64,000 bases of DNA from Streptomyces sp. NBC_01231 (GTDB lineage: Bacteria > Actinomycetota > Actinomycetes > Streptomycetales > Streptomycetaceae): assembly GCA_035999765.1 (NCBI GenBank), contig CP108521.1:1116001-1180000 (forward strand), read 5' to 3'. The notes under the pieces are model-generated. The model did not search any database. It was given only the letters and a program-made list of their open reading frames with translations, and was not told where the DNA came from. Made by a program: the position numbers and the translations under genes. Each line of letters begins with the position of its first letter. Within the stretch, counting starts at the first letter, position 1. This document shows positions 53,316-63,182 of the stretch, in pieces.

Positions 53316-53843
53316 TCAGGCGATGAGGGCCTGACCGGGTCGCAGGCGTCGCACGAGCGCTCCCTGGTGCAGTTCGGCCATGGGCGCGAGGAGGTCGGGG
53401 TGGCGCAGGAGCGCCGCGGCCCGGCGGTCCGCGGCGTCCGGCGCGGTCAGGCGACGGAACTCGACGGCCGCGACAGCCGTGTGGCCGCCCCGGCCGACCT
53501 CGGTCACCGCGAGGTCGGCCAGCTCCGGGTCGGTGAGCAGACAGGCGGCCCAGCTCGCGACGACCTCGTCGACCCAGGTGCGCCAGGCCTCCTCGGCCGC
53601 GTCCCGGGTGCCTGTCCCGTCCGCGCCCGTGATCCGGTCCAGCCGGGTGGCGCCGCCGGGCCCGGCCAGGTGGACCAGTTCGGCGTCCATCGGCGTCGGA
53701 TAGCGGAGCCACGCGGCGACGGTCACGGCCTGCCGGGCCTGCGCCTCGCACAGGGCGGAGGCCAGCGCGCCACCGCCCGACGGGTAGGCACACGTGAGCC
53801 ACTGGGCGGTCGCCGCGATGAGCGAGGACAGATCTGCGAGCAC
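53316..53843 (-). CDS. Hypothetical protein, Ala-rich helical
   Basis: About 175 residues from a GTG; the frame stays open a further 67 codons upstream, so the start is unsure. Sequence: LADLSSLIAATAQWLTCAYP, EAWRTWVDEVVASWAACLL, VEFRRLTAPDAADRRAAALL. It is acidic/Ala-rich and helical with Trp and Cys spaced through the first two-thirds; no membrane segment. I do not recognise a family. It faces the hemerythrin gene and is transcribed alone. Confidence 0.6.
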   Translation of the reverse strand: MLADLSSLIAATAQWLTCAYPSGGGALASALCEAQARQAVTVAAWLRYPTPMDAELVHLAGPGGATRLDRITGADGTGTRDAAEEAWRTWVDEVVASWAACLLTDPELADLAVTEVGRGGHTAVAAVEFRRLTAPDAADRRAAALLRHPDLLAPMAELHQGALVRRLRPGQALIA

Positions 53844-54136
53844 TTCCGGCCGTTCGCATGGTGTCGATCCGTGGCGATGGGTGTCGCCGGGTATCGACGG
53901 GGACGTCGTCGGTGGGGACAGGGAGACTGCACCGCACGGTATCCCGCGCGCCGGTCGCCCCGACATGACGGGTGCCCCGCCCCCGACGTGGCCTCGGCCA
54001 CACCCTGCCGGCGAAGCCGCCCGGCCCCCGACGAAGCCGATCACGTCAGCCCGACACCCTCGTCACGCTCGACGCCGTTGCCTCCTCGTCACCCACCGCA
54101 CCCAGGTCCTCCGTGGCACCCGACCGCCCCGCGACG

Positions 54137-55288
54137 TCAGCGCGACGTCAGCGCACCCCCTGGGTGCCCCGGCGGCGGTCCCGTGCTCGCCCGCTCCACC
54201 AGCCGGGTCGGTACCAGTGTCGTGCCCCGCTCCGGCCCGTCCTGGCGCATCTTGCGCAGCACCGCCTCCACACAGAGCCGGCCCACCTCGGCGAAGTCCT
54301 GGTGGAGAGTGGTCAGCGGCGGCAGGAAGGAACTCGCCTCGGCGATGTCGTCGAAGCCGATCACGCTGACGTCCTCGGGCACCCGCCGCCCGCGTTCGTG
54401 GAGGGCGCGCAGCAGTCCCAGGGCCATCTGGTCGTTGGCCACGAAGACGGCGGTGCACTCCTCGCGCGCGGCGAGTTCGAGACCGACGTGGTAGCCGGAC
54501 CCCGCCGACCAGTCGCCCCGTACGAGTGGCGGCGCGCTGCGACCGGCCTCGGCGAGGGCCGCCCGCCAGGCGTCGGCGCGACGCTGGGCGGCGAACGAGC
54601 CCTCGGGACCGCCCAGATGCCATACGGTCCGGTGTCCGAGGGCAAGCAGATGGTGTACGGCCGCTCGGCTGCCGCCGGCCTGATCGGTGTCCACCACCGT
54701 GTAGCGGTCACCGGCGTCGGAGTCCACGACGACGACCTGGACGTGCGGCGGCAGCGTGACGGTCGCCGCGTCCAGCAGATGGACCTCCATGATCACGATC
54801 ACCGCGTCGACGGCGAGCTCCTCCAGCCGGCTGAAGGCGCCCCGTACCTCGTCCTGGGTGGGGACGGCGACCGGGAGCAGCGTCACCGCGTACCCCTCGT
54901 GCGCCGCGGAGTTGGCGATCGCCTCCAGGGTGCGCACGTTGCCGGTGGTGGACAGCGAGAAGGTGATGACGCCGATGGTGCGGAACTCGCCGCGTTTGAG
55001 GGCGCGGGCCGCGGAGTTGGGCCGGTAGCCGAGCTCCTTCATCGCGGCGAGCACCTGCCGGCGGGTCTCCTCGTTCACTCCCGCGTAGCCGTTGGACACG
55101 CGGGACACGGTCTGCGACGAGACCCCCGCCAGCTGGGCCACGTCCGCCATGGAAGCGCTGGCCCGTCCACCGCCCCGGGTCCGGCCGGGGGCACGTCTGG
55201 GACCGTCGCCGGTCACGCCCACGGGCCCGCCCGCCGCTTCCGCGGTCGGCCCGGGCCCCTGCGTCGGGGTTCTGTCAGCCGTGTCCAT
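54137..55288 (-). CDS. LacI-family regulator of the galactan locus
   Basis: 383 residues. After a 45-residue Gly/Pro-rich lead comes the LacI headpiece SMADVAQLAGVSSQTVSRVS with hinge RPNSAARALKRGEFRTIGVI. The sugar-binding domain follows: VDAVIVIMEVH, GSRAAVHHLLALGHRTVWHL, AVFVANDQMALGLLRALHER and VPEDVSVIGFDDIAEASSFL. It is divergent from an ABC importer and GH42/GH30 genes, with two perfect palindromes between, so it probably represses both directions until a galacto-oligosaccharide binds. The headpiece could also start at a methionine about 46 codons in (55150). Confidence 0.93.
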   Translation of the reverse strand: MDTADRTPTQGPGPTAEAAGGPVGVTGDGPRRAPGRTRGGGRASASMADVAQLAGVSSQTVSRVSNGYAGVNEETRRQVLAAMKELGYRPNSAARALKRGEFRTIGVITFSLSTTGNVRTLEAIANSAAHEGYAVTLLPVAVPTQDEVRGAFSRLEELAVDAVIVIMEVHLLDAATVTLPPHVQVVVVDSDAGDRYTVVDTDQAGGSRAAVHHLLALGHRTVWHLGGPEGSFAAQRRADAWRAALAEAGRSAPPLVRGDWSAGSGYHVGLELAAREECTAVFVANDQMALGLLRALHERGRRVPEDVSVIGFDDIAEASSFLPPLTTLHQDFAEVGRLCVEAVLRKMRQDGPERGTTLVPTRLVERASTGPPPGHPGGALTSR

Positions 55289-55384
55289 TCGCCGTCCGCC
55301 ACCTCTCCACCGCTGCTCAGGTCACGTTTCAACCAGGGAGCCTTGACCCCCGTCAACGGGGCAGTGTAGACATGCCGCCATCGG

Positions 55385-55400
55385 ATGTTTACGTAAACAT
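55385..55400. promoter_or_regulatory. LacI-type operator 1
   Basis: ATGTTTACGTAAACAT, a perfect 16-bp palindrome with a central CG, as expected for LacI-family headpieces. It shares the TGTTT-N4-AAACA core with operator 2, whose centre is 45 bases away. Confidence 0.8.
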
Positions 55401-55424
55401 AACAGCACACCACTCTCTCGGCGT

Positions 55425-55450
55425 GGCAGATGTTTGCGCAAACATCTGCC
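55425..55450. promoter_or_regulatory. LacI-type operator 2
   Basis: A perfect 26-bp palindrome with arm GGCAGATGTTTGC. The inner ATGTTTGCGCAAACAT matches operator 1 except for two central bases. It lies 75 bases before the first permease start. Confidence 0.85.
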
Positions 55451-55524
55451 CAGTGGGTATGGCACCGGCGCCGGTTGTCCGGACACGCCCACCGGTTCCA
55501 GGACGTGGACGAGCGAGGAACGAC

Positions 55525-56451
55525 ATGACGACGCTGCAACCGCCGGCGGCCGCCGAGCCGCGGCCGGCACCACCTCCGGCGCGACGGGACCGCCGCTCCT
55601 GGACGGGGTGGGGTTTCATCGGTCCCTTCGTGGCCGTGTTCGCCCTGGTGTTCCTGGCTCCGATCGTGTACTCGATCTATCTGAGCCTGTACCGCAACCA
55701 GTTGATCGGCGGCAACACCTTCGTCGGCCTGGACAACTACAAGCAGGCCGTGCAGGACGACCAGTTCTGGGAGTCGCTCGGGCGGGTCTCGCTGTTCCTG
55801 TGCGTGCAGGTGCCGATCATGCTCGGCATCGCCCTGCTGGTGGCCCTGGCGCTGGACAGCGGACGGCTCTACGGCAAGAGCTTCTTCCGCATCACGATCT
55901 TCCTGCCGTACGCGGTGCCCGCCGTCGTCGCCACCCTGATGTGGGGCTTCATGTACGGCACGGAGTACGGACTGGTGGGCGACATCAACCAGGCCTTCGG
56001 CGTCACCCTGCCCGACCCGCTCTCGCCCGACCTGGTGCTGGCGTCGATCGGCAACATCGTCACCTGGGAGTTCGTCGGCTACAACATGCTGATCTTCTAC
56101 TCGGCGCTGCGTGTCATCCCGCACTCCCTGTACGAGGCGGCGGAGATCGACGGTGCCGGACAGTTCCGGGTCATCACCGCGATCAAGCTGCCCGCGATCC
56201 GGGGCGCCCTCGTGATCGCGACGATCTTCTCGATCATCGGCAGCTTCCAGCTCTTCAACGAGCCCAACATCCTGCGGAAGCTGGCCCGCAACGCCATCAC
56301 GACGGACTTCACCCCGAACTTCTACACGTACTCGCTGTCCTTCAACGGCCAGCAGCACAACTACTCCGCCACGGTGGCCATCATCATGGGGCTGATCACG
56401 ATGGTGATCGCCTATGCCGTGCAGCTGCGCGGCATGCGCAAGGGAGCGTGA
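55525..56451 (+). CDS. ABC sugar transporter permease (MalF/UgpA type)
   Basis: 308 residues with six membrane helices after an N-terminal Pro/Ala/Arg cytoplasmic lead. WGFIGPFVAVFALVFLAPIV is helix 1; IYLSLYRNQLIGGNTFVGLD follows; the coupling loop is LYEAAEIDGAGQFRVITAIKL. GAGGAA precedes the ATG at 55525. First gene of the galactan uptake operon, directly behind the two LacI-type operators. The second permease starts 4 bases after its stop. Confidence 0.93.
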   Translation: MTTLQPPAAAEPRPAPPPARRDRRSWTGWGFIGPFVAVFALVFLAPIVYSIYLSLYRNQLIGGNTFVGLDNYKQAVQDDQFWESLGRVSLFLCVQVPIMLGIALLVALALDSGRLYGKSFFRITIFLPYAVPAVVATLMWGFMYGTEYGLVGDINQAFGVTLPDPLSPDLVLASIGNIVTWEFVGYNMLIFYSALRVIPHSLYEAAEIDGAGQFRVITAIKLPAIRGALVIATIFSIIGSFQLFNEPNILRKLARNAITTDFTPNFYTYSLSFNGQQHNYSATVAIIMGLITMVIAYAVQLRGMRKGA

Positions 56452-56455
56452 CCCG

Positions 56456-57403
56456 ATGAGCACCCCTGTCACCACCGCCTCTCCCTCCGCGCCCGCCGAG
56501 ACCGGCGGCCCCGGCAAGAGCGCGCCGCGACTGCGCGGCCCTCGTCGGCACTCCGTCGGCAAGCCCAAGCGCAGCGTGCTGCTGACGGTCATGACCTCCC
56601 TGCTGGTCATCTACACCGTGGTGCCGCTGATCTGGCTGGCCATCAACGCCACCAAGACCCAGACGGGACTGTCCGATTCGTCCGGGCTGTGGTTCGCCCA
56701 CGACTTCGCCCTGTGGGACAACATCCGGGACACGTTCACGTACGACGACGGCGTGTTCACGCGCTGGCTCCTGAACACCCTGTTGTACGTCGTGCTGGGC
56801 GCCGGCGGGGCCACCCTGCTCGCGGTCCTGGGCGGTTACGCGCTGGCGAAGTTCGACTTCCCCGGCAAGCGCGGCATCTTCGCGATGGTCATCGGCGCGG
56901 TGGCCGTCCCCGGTACGGCCCTCGCGGTGCCCACCTTCCTGATGTTCAGCAAGATGGGCCTGACCGACACCCCGTGGGCGGTGATCATCCCCTCGCTGGT
57001 CTCGCCGTTCGGCCTGTACCTGATGTGGGTGTTCGCCACCGAGGCCATTCCCACCGAACTCCTGGAGGCGGCCCGCATCGACGGGGCCGGCGAGGCGCGC
57101 ACCTTCTTCACCGTCTCCCTGCCGCTGCTCGCCCCCGGCATCGTGACCGTGCTGCTGTTCACCACGGTCGCGACCTGGAACAACTACTTCCTGCCGCTGA
57201 TCATGCTCAAGGACTCGGACTGGTATCCGCTGACCCTGGGGCTGAGCGTCTGGAACTCCCAGGCGGAGACGATCGGCGGCGAAGTGATCTACAACCTGGT
57301 GATCACCGGTTCGCTGCTCACCATCGTGCCGCTGATCGCCGCGTTCCTGCTGCTGCAGAAGTACTGGCAGTCGGGTCTTGCGGCCGGAAGCGTCAAGGAG
57401 TGA
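56456..57403 (+). CDS. ABC sugar transporter permease (MalG/UgpE type)
   Basis: 315 residues with six membrane helices. Signs: VVPLIWLAINATKTQTG, the coupling loop ELLEAARIDGAGEARTFFTV, and WNNYFLPLIMLKDSDWYPLT before the last helix. With the preceding gene it forms the membrane channel of a CUT1 importer. No ATPase gene is in the operon, so a shared MsiK-type ATPase is likely. GGGAGCG precedes the ATG at 56456. Confidence 0.93.
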   Translation: MSTPVTTASPSAPAETGGPGKSAPRLRGPRRHSVGKPKRSVLLTVMTSLLVIYTVVPLIWLAINATKTQTGLSDSSGLWFAHDFALWDNIRDTFTYDDGVFTRWLLNTLLYVVLGAGGATLLAVLGGYALAKFDFPGKRGIFAMVIGAVAVPGTALAVPTFLMFSKMGLTDTPWAVIIPSLVSPFGLYLMWVFATEAIPTELLEAARIDGAGEARTFFTVSLPLLAPGIVTVLLFTTVATWNNYFLPLIMLKDSDWYPLTLGLSVWNSQAETIGGEVIYNLVITGSLLTIVPLIAAFLLLQKYWQSGLAAGSVKE

Positions 57404-57492
57404 TACCCGCGGCCCTCCGGCCGCCCCTCAGCCCCACGTTGACCCCCACCACCCTCCACCTGTCCCACCCACGAAGAAGTGGAAGCATCTCG

Positions 57493-58827
57493 ATGCGCAG
57501 AACGACCGGCCGCCTGCTGCGCGGCCTCGCCCTCCTCTCCACCCTCGCCCTGGGGGCCACCGCGTGCGGCGGCTCCGACGACGACTCAGGCCAGAAGGCG
57601 GTCTCCGCCGGGGACATCCAGGCGGCCCTGAAGAAGGGCGGCACGGTCAATGTCTGGGCCTGGGAGCCCACCCTGAAGTCGGTGGCGGCCGACTTCGAGA
57701 AGAAGTACCCCAAGGTCAAGATCAACCTCGTGAGCGAGCGGTCCGGCGACAAGCACTACACCGCCCTGTCGAACGCCATATCGGCCGAGAAGGGCGTGCC
57801 CGACGTCGCCCAGGTCGAGTACTTCGCGCTGGGCCAGTACGCCCTCACCAAGGGCCTCACCGACCTGGCCCCCTTCGGCGCCGACAAGCTCGCGTCCAAG
57901 TACAGCCCCGGTCCGTGGAACGCCGTGAGCGAGGACAAGGCCGTCTACGGCCTGCCGATGGACGCCGGCCCGATGGCGCTCTTCTACAACAAGAAGATCT
58001 TCGACAAGTACAAGGTCGCGGTGCCGACCACCTGGGACGAGTACGTCGAGGCGGCCCGCAAGCTGCACAAGGCCGACCCCAAGGTCTTCATCGCCGCCGA
58101 TGCCGGCGACGCGGGCCTCACCACCAGTCTGCTGTGGCAGGCCGGCTCTCGCCCCTACAAGGTCGACGGCACCAACGTGGAGATCAACTTCGCTGACGCG
58201 AATGCCAAGAAGTACACCGACACCTGGCAGAAGCTGATCGACGAGAAGCTTCTCGCGCCCATCAACGGCTGGACCGACGACTGGTACAAGGGTCTGGGCG
58301 ACGGCACCCTCGCCACCCTGCCCAGCGGCGCCTGGATGCCCGCCAACTTCGTCACCGGCGTGCCGCAGGCCAAGGGTGACTGGCGCGCGGCCCCGATGCC
58401 GGCCTGGACCAAGGGTGACAAGGCGAGCACCGAGAACGGCGGCAGCTCCCTGACCCTGCCCGCGCTGGGCAAGAACAAGGAACTCGCCTACGCCTTCGTC
58501 AAGTACGCCAACGCCGAGGAAGGCGTGCAGACCCGCGTCAAGCAGGGCGCCTTCCCGGCGACCACCGCGGATCTTCAGTCAAGCGAGTTCCAGAACACCA
58601 AGTTCGACTACTTCGGCGGCCAGCAGGCCAACAAGGTCTTCGCCCAGTCCGCCGCCAACGTCGCCGACGACTGGTCGTACCTGCCCTTCCAGCAGTACGC
58701 CAACTCGATCTTCAACGACACCGTCGGCAAGGCCTACATCTCCGGCACCAAGCTGGCCGACGGTCTGAAGGCCTGGCAGGACGCCTCGGTCAAGTACGGC
58801 AAGGAGCAGGGCTTCACCGTCAAGTAG
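57493..58827 (+). CDS. Galacto-oligosaccharide-binding lipoprotein (ABC transporter)
   Basis: 444 residues. The lipoprotein signal GRLLRGLALLSTLALGATAC places the lipid-anchored Cys near residue 24. A family 1 solute-binding fold follows: VNVWAWEPTLKSVAADFEKK, VPDVAQVEYFALGQYAL, YGLPMDAGPMALFYNKKIF, and a Trp-rich C-lobe (WTDDWYKGLGDGTLATLPSG, SYLPFQQYANSIFND). It captures the oligosaccharide for the two upstream permeases. The sugar is inferred from the downstream GH42 and GH30 genes. A hairpin after its stop may raise its level over the enzymes. Confidence 0.93.
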   Translation: MRRTTGRLLRGLALLSTLALGATACGGSDDDSGQKAVSAGDIQAALKKGGTVNVWAWEPTLKSVAADFEKKYPKVKINLVSERSGDKHYTALSNAISAEKGVPDVAQVEYFALGQYALTKGLTDLAPFGADKLASKYSPGPWNAVSEDKAVYGLPMDAGPMALFYNKKIFDKYKVAVPTTWDEYVEAARKLHKADPKVFIAADAGDAGLTTSLLWQAGSRPYKVDGTNVEINFADANAKKYTDTWQKLIDEKLLAPINGWTDDWYKGLGDGTLATLPSGAWMPANFVTGVPQAKGDWRAAPMPAWTKGDKASTENGGSSLTLPALGKNKELAYAFVKYANAEEGVQTRVKQGAFPATTADLQSSEFQNTKFDYFGGQQANKVFAQSAANVADDWSYLPFQQYANSIFNDTVGKAYISGTKLADGLKAWQDASVKYGKEQGFTVK

Positions 58828-58858
58828 TCGAGAAGCAGTCAGGAAAGCAGTAAGCGCC

Positions 58859-58887
58859 GGGCGGCGCGGTGGATCACCGCGCCGCCC
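58859..58887 (+). terminator. Hairpin between the binding-protein and GH42 genes
   Basis: A perfect 13-bp stem (arm GGGCGGCGCGGTG) with a 3-base loop, 31 bases after the stop and 27 bases before GH42. Probably a partial terminator or mRNA stabiliser, giving more binding protein than enzyme. Confidence 0.75.
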
Positions 58888-58914
58888 CCGTGCACCACAT
58901 CCGGAAGGACCGCC

Positions 58915-60957
58915 ATGATCTCCACCCTCCTGTCCCGCCTGCGCGGGGTGGACGGTGACTTCGTCCCCCGTCTCGGCTACGGCGCCGACTACAACCCTGA
59001 GCAGTGGCCCCGGGACGTGTGGGAGGAGGACGTCCGGCTGATGCGGGAGGCCGGAGTCAACGTCGTGTCCGTGGGGATCTTCTCGTGGGCCCGGATCCAG
59101 CCCGGTCCGGACCAGTGGGACTTCGGTTGGCTCGACGAGGTCATGGACCTGCTGCACGCGGGCGGCATCGGGGTCGACCTGGCCACCGCCACCGCCTCCC
59201 CGCCGCCCTGGCTCAGCACCGCTCACCCGGAGATCCTGCCGGTCACGGCGAACGGCGAGACGGTCTGGCCGGGCGCCCGCCAGCACTGGCGGCCCACCTC
59301 TCCGGTCTTCCGCGAGCACGCCCTGCGCCTGGTCCGGGAGATGGCGAACCGGTACCAGGACCACCCCGCCCTGGTCGCCTGGCACGTCTCCAACGAGCTG
59401 GGCTGCCACAACATCTACGACTACTCCGACGACGCGGCCCGCGCCTTCCGCGGCTGGCTGCGCGCCCGCTACGGCACGCTCGACGCGCTCAACCACGCCT
59501 GGGGGACGGCGTTCTGGTCGCAGCGCTACAGCGACTGGGAGCAGATCCTGCCGCCGAGGCTCGCCGCCTCGCACCCCAACCCGACCCAGCAGCTGGACTT
59601 CAAGCGGTTCTCCTCGGACGCGCTGAAGGACTACCTGCGCGCGGAACGGGACCTCCTGCGCGAGATCACGCCGGACGTGCCCGTCACCACGAACTTCATG
59701 GTGATGAGCGGAACCAAGGGCATGAACTACCCGGACTGGGCCGAGGAGATCGACTTCGTCTCCAACGACCACTACGTCCACCCCGGCCCCCAGGACCGCG
59801 ACGAGCTGTCCTTCTCGGCCAACCTCACCAGCGGCATCGCCGGCGGGCGGCCCTGGTTCCTGATGGAGCACTCCACCAGCGCCGTCAACTGGCAGCCCGT
59901 CAACGTGGCCAAGCGGCCCGGCGACCTGGCCCGGGACTCGCTGCTCCATGTCGCGCACGGCGCCGACGCGGTGTGCTTCTTCCAGTGGCGGCAGTCGGCG
60001 GCCGGCGCCGAGAAGTACCACTCGGCGATGGTCCCGCACGCCGGTGAGGACAGCGACCTGTTCCGAGCGGTGGCCGGTCTCGGCGCCACGCTCGCCACTC
60101 TCGCCCCGGTCGCCGGTTCGGAGCGGGAGCCCGCCCGGGTCGGGATCGTCTACGACTGGGAGTCGTGGTGGGCGAGCGAGCAGGACTCCCACCCCACCTC
60201 CCTGCTCGACTACCGGCAGGAGGCGCTCGACTGGTACTCGGCGCTGCTGGCCCTCGGTATCCGCGCCGACCTGATCACCACCCGCGCCGACCTGTCGCGC
60301 CACCAGGTGCTGATCGCCCCGGTGCTGCACCTGGTGTCCTCCGACCTCGCCAAGGAGCTCACCCGGTACGCCGAGCAGGGCGGCCACCTGATCACCACGT
60401 ACTTCTCCGCGGTCGTCGACGAGAACGACCACGTCTGGCTGGGCGGCTACCCGGGAGCCCTGCGCGACCTGCTCGGCCTGCGCATCGAGGAGTTCGGGCC
60501 GCTGCTCGACGGGGAGACCGTCGAGTTGGACGACGCGAGCACCGGCAGCGTGTGGACCGACCGGATCACGGTCACCGGCCCTCAGACCGAGGTCCTGGCC
60601 CGCTACCGCACCGGCCAGCAGGCCGGCGGCCCCGCCGTCACCCGGCGTGCCACGGGCGGCGGTTCGGCCGCCTACGTGTCCACGCGGCTCGGCGTGCGGG
60701 GTCTGACCGCCCTGCTGCCGCGCCTGCTCGGGCCGGCCGGCGTGGTGAGCGAACTGCCCGAGGAGATGCGCGGCCTGGTCGAACTGACCGTGCGCCGCGG
60801 CACCGACAGCCGGTTCCTGTTCCTGGTCAACCGCACCGACAGCGCCGTGCCGGTGGCCGGTCTGCCCGGCGAGGTCCTCGTCGGCGACGCCGACTCCGAC
60901 GGCACGCTCACGCTCGGCCCCAGGGACGTCGCCGTACTGCGACAGCCCGCCGGCTGA
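58915..60957 (+). CDS. GH42 beta-galactosidase, intracellular
   Basis: 680 residues, normal for GH42 (A-B-C domains), with no signal peptide. The barrel starts GYGADYNPEQWPRDVWEEDV. The acid/base is Glu161 in AWHVSNELGCHNIYDY, the nucleophile Glu318 in WFLMEHSTSAVNWQP. Domain B begins VGIVYDWESWWASEQ and the C-terminal beta domain ends DSDGTLTLGPRDVAVLRQ. It removes terminal beta-galactose from galacto-oligosaccharides brought in by the upstream importer. Same strand as that operon, 87 bases behind the binding-protein gene; GGAAGGA precedes the ATG. Confidence 0.95.
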   Translation: MISTLLSRLRGVDGDFVPRLGYGADYNPEQWPRDVWEEDVRLMREAGVNVVSVGIFSWARIQPGPDQWDFGWLDEVMDLLHAGGIGVDLATATASPPPWLSTAHPEILPVTANGETVWPGARQHWRPTSPVFREHALRLVREMANRYQDHPALVAWHVSNELGCHNIYDYSDDAARAFRGWLRARYGTLDALNHAWGTAFWSQRYSDWEQILPPRLAASHPNPTQQLDFKRFSSDALKDYLRAERDLLREITPDVPVTTNFMVMSGTKGMNYPDWAEEIDFVSNDHYVHPGPQDRDELSFSANLTSGIAGGRPWFLMEHSTSAVNWQPVNVAKRPGDLARDSLLHVAHGADAVCFFQWRQSAAGAEKYHSAMVPHAGEDSDLFRAVAGLGATLATLAPVAGSEREPARVGIVYDWESWWASEQDSHPTSLLDYRQEALDWYSALLALGIRADLITTRADLSRHQVLIAPVLHLVSSDLAKELTRYAEQGGHLITTYFSAVVDENDHVWLGGYPGALRDLLGLRIEEFGPLLDGETVELDDASTGSVWTDRITVTGPQTEVLARYRTGQQAGGPAVTRRATGGGSAAYVSTRLGVRGLTALLPRLLGPAGVVSELPEEMRGLVELTVRRGTDSRFLFLVNRTDSAVPVAGLPGEVLVGDADSDGTLTLGPRDVAVLRQPAG

Positions 60958-61109
60958 GACCCCGCAACCGCAACGCACCCGCGGCACCACACCGCACCCG
61001 CCCGCATCCATGACTCCTCGAACGGCACAACACCCGTTCGAGGGCAGTCCTCTCCCGCTTCCTGGCGGGAGGGGTCATCACAGCGACCACACTCCAGTTG
61101 GGAGCACAG

Positions 61110-63158
61110 ATGGCACGCCGTACCCGCAGCAGACGGTTCCTCGGAGCCGCCGCCCTGACGGCCCTGGCCACCGGGGCCGCCCTGCTCAGCGTCCCCGCGC
61201 AGGCACAGACCGAGGCCACCGCCTCCGTCACCGTGCAGCCGGACCCGTCGTACAAGGCGGAGAAGTTCGAGGGCTGGGGCACCAGCCTGGTCTGGTTCGC
61301 CAACGCCACCGGCGACTACCCACCGGCGGTACGCGAGAAGCTCGCGAAGCTTCTCTTCGGCGACGACGGCCTGGCGCTGAACATCGCCCGGTACAACATC
61401 GGCGGCGGCAACGCCCCCGACGTCAAGGACTATCTGCGCGCCGGCGGCGCCGTCGAGGGCTGGTGGAAGGCGCCCGCGGGCACCACCCGCGAGGACACCG
61501 ACTGGTGGAGCGCCGACGATCCGGCCGACTGGAACAACAACGCGGACGCCACCCAGCGCTGGTGGGTGGACCGCATCAAGAAGGACATCACGCACTGGGA
61601 GACGTTCAGCAACTCGCCGCCCTGGTTCATGACCGAGAGCGGTTACGTCTCCGGCGGGTTCGACGCCAACAAGGACCAGTTGAAGACCGACTCGGTCGAC
61701 GACTTCGCCGCCTACATGGCGGGCGCGACCAAGCGGCTGGAGAAGGCGGAGGGCATCAAGGTCGACACCGTCGACCCGTTCAACGAGCCCAACACCGGCT
61801 ACTGGGGCACCAAGTTGGGCGCGGACGGCGAGCCGGTGGGCGGCCGTCAGGAGGGCGCCCACATCGGCCCCGAGCTCCAGCAGAAGGTCCTCGCCGCGCT
61901 GGCGCCCGCTCTGAAGAAGGCGAAGGTCAAGTCGGACATCTCGGCGATGGACGAGACCAACCCGTCGATCTTCTCGCAGAACTGGAACACCTACTCGCCG
62001 GCGTCGCGCGACCTCGTCGACCAGATGAACGTCCACACCTACGGCACCGGGCAGCGCACCACCGTGCGGGACCTGGCCAAGGCGGCCGACAAACCGCTGT
62101 GGATGAGCGAGGTCGAGGGCGACTGGGGCGACGGCCAGAGCTTCACCGACATGCGGCCGGGCCTCGGACTCGCCCAGCAGATGGTCAACGACCTGCGTGA
62201 ACTGGAGCCCACGGCCTGGGTGTTCTGGCAGCCGGTCGAGGACTACGACAACATGAAGCCGGGCGGCGAGTCCGCCAAGGGCGGCAACTGGGGCAGCATC
62301 CAGCTCCCGTTCAGCTGCACCTCGAAGGACACCCTGAAGTCCTGCCCGATCTACACGAACACGAAGTTCGACACGGCTCGTAACTTCACGCACTTCATCA
62401 AGCCCGGCGACAAGCTGATCAAGGTGGACGACACCTCCAGCGCCGCCGCCGTGACCAAGGACGGCAAGGGCGCCTCGCTCGTCCACGTCAACTCCACCAC
62501 GGCGCCCCGTACGGTCACCATCGACCTGTCGAAGTTCCGCACGATCAAGGGCAACGCGACCGTCACGCCGACGGTGACCAGCACCGACGGCAAGCTCCAG
62601 CGGCAGGCCCCGGTCAAGGTCGTCGACGGCGAGGCCACCTACACCGTCCCCGCGCAGTCCGTGACCTCCTTCGCCGTCAAGGGCGTCTCGGGCGTCGCGA
62701 AGAACGCGGGCCTGTTCACCAAGGGCCACTCGTACACCCTGACCGGTGTGCAGAGCGGCAAGGCGGTGACGGTCGCGGCGAACGGGACGAGCCTGGTCAT
62801 CGGTTCGGCGAACGGCACGGTCGCGCAGGAGTGGCAGCTGGACGCCCGCCACGGCAAGACCGGCAGCCGGCAGCGGTATGTCCTCGCCAACCCTGCCGAG
62901 GACAAGGTGCTCGCCGTCCGCGACGGCGTGCCCGTCGTCGAGCCGGACACCGGCGAGCGGGACCCGGCCACCGAGTGGATCATGTCGACCACCGGTGACA
63001 CCACCTGGACCCTGGTCAACGCGGGCAGCGGACGTGTGCTGGAGGTCGGCGGCCAGGCCACGAACGAGGGCGCCGCCGTCACGACCTGGCAGCCCAACTC
63101 CGGCGCCAACCAGCGCTGGACGGTCACGGACGTGACCGACGAGGCGGCGGACCACTAG
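61110..63158 (+). CDS. Secreted GH30 endo-beta-1,6-galactanase with ricin-type binding module
   Basis: 682 residues. An Arg-rich signal (RRTRSRRFLGAAALTALATG) ends near residue 33. The GH30 barrel starts YKAEKFEGWGTSLVWFANAT; acid/base Glu226 lies in TVDPFNEPNTGYWG and nucleophile Glu334 in LWMSEVEGDWGD; a side beta domain follows (TVTIDLSKFRTIKGNATVTP). The last about 140 residues are beta-trefoil, with QxW-type repeats (AQEWQLDAR, NQRWTVTDV), a CBM13/ricin-like fold. The pattern fits streptomycete endo-beta-1,6-galactanases, which trim the side chains of arabinogalactan proteins. GGGAG precedes the ATG at 61110. It is the extracellular end of the locus. Confidence 0.94.
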   Translation: MARRTRSRRFLGAAALTALATGAALLSVPAQAQTEATASVTVQPDPSYKAEKFEGWGTSLVWFANATGDYPPAVREKLAKLLFGDDGLALNIARYNIGGGNAPDVKDYLRAGGAVEGWWKAPAGTTREDTDWWSADDPADWNNNADATQRWWVDRIKKDITHWETFSNSPPWFMTESGYVSGGFDANKDQLKTDSVDDFAAYMAGATKRLEKAEGIKVDTVDPFNEPNTGYWGTKLGADGEPVGGRQEGAHIGPELQQKVLAALAPALKKAKVKSDISAMDETNPSIFSQNWNTYSPASRDLVDQMNVHTYGTGQRTTVRDLAKAADKPLWMSEVEGDWGDGQSFTDMRPGLGLAQQMVNDLRELEPTAWVFWQPVEDYDNMKPGGESAKGGNWGSIQLPFSCTSKDTLKSCPIYTNTKFDTARNFTHFIKPGDKLIKVDDTSSAAAVTKDGKGASLVHVNSTTAPRTVTIDLSKFRTIKGNATVTPTVTSTDGKLQRQAPVKVVDGEATYTVPAQSVTSFAVKGVSGVAKNAGLFTKGHSYTLTGVQSGKAVTVAANGTSLVIGSANGTVAQEWQLDARHGKTGSRQRYVLANPAEDKVLAVRDGVPVVEPDTGERDPATEWIMSTTGDTTWTLVNAGSGRVLEVGGQATNEGAAVTTWQPNSGANQRWTVTDVTDEAADH

Positions 63159-63182
63159 GACCGCCCGACACCTGAGCAACCG

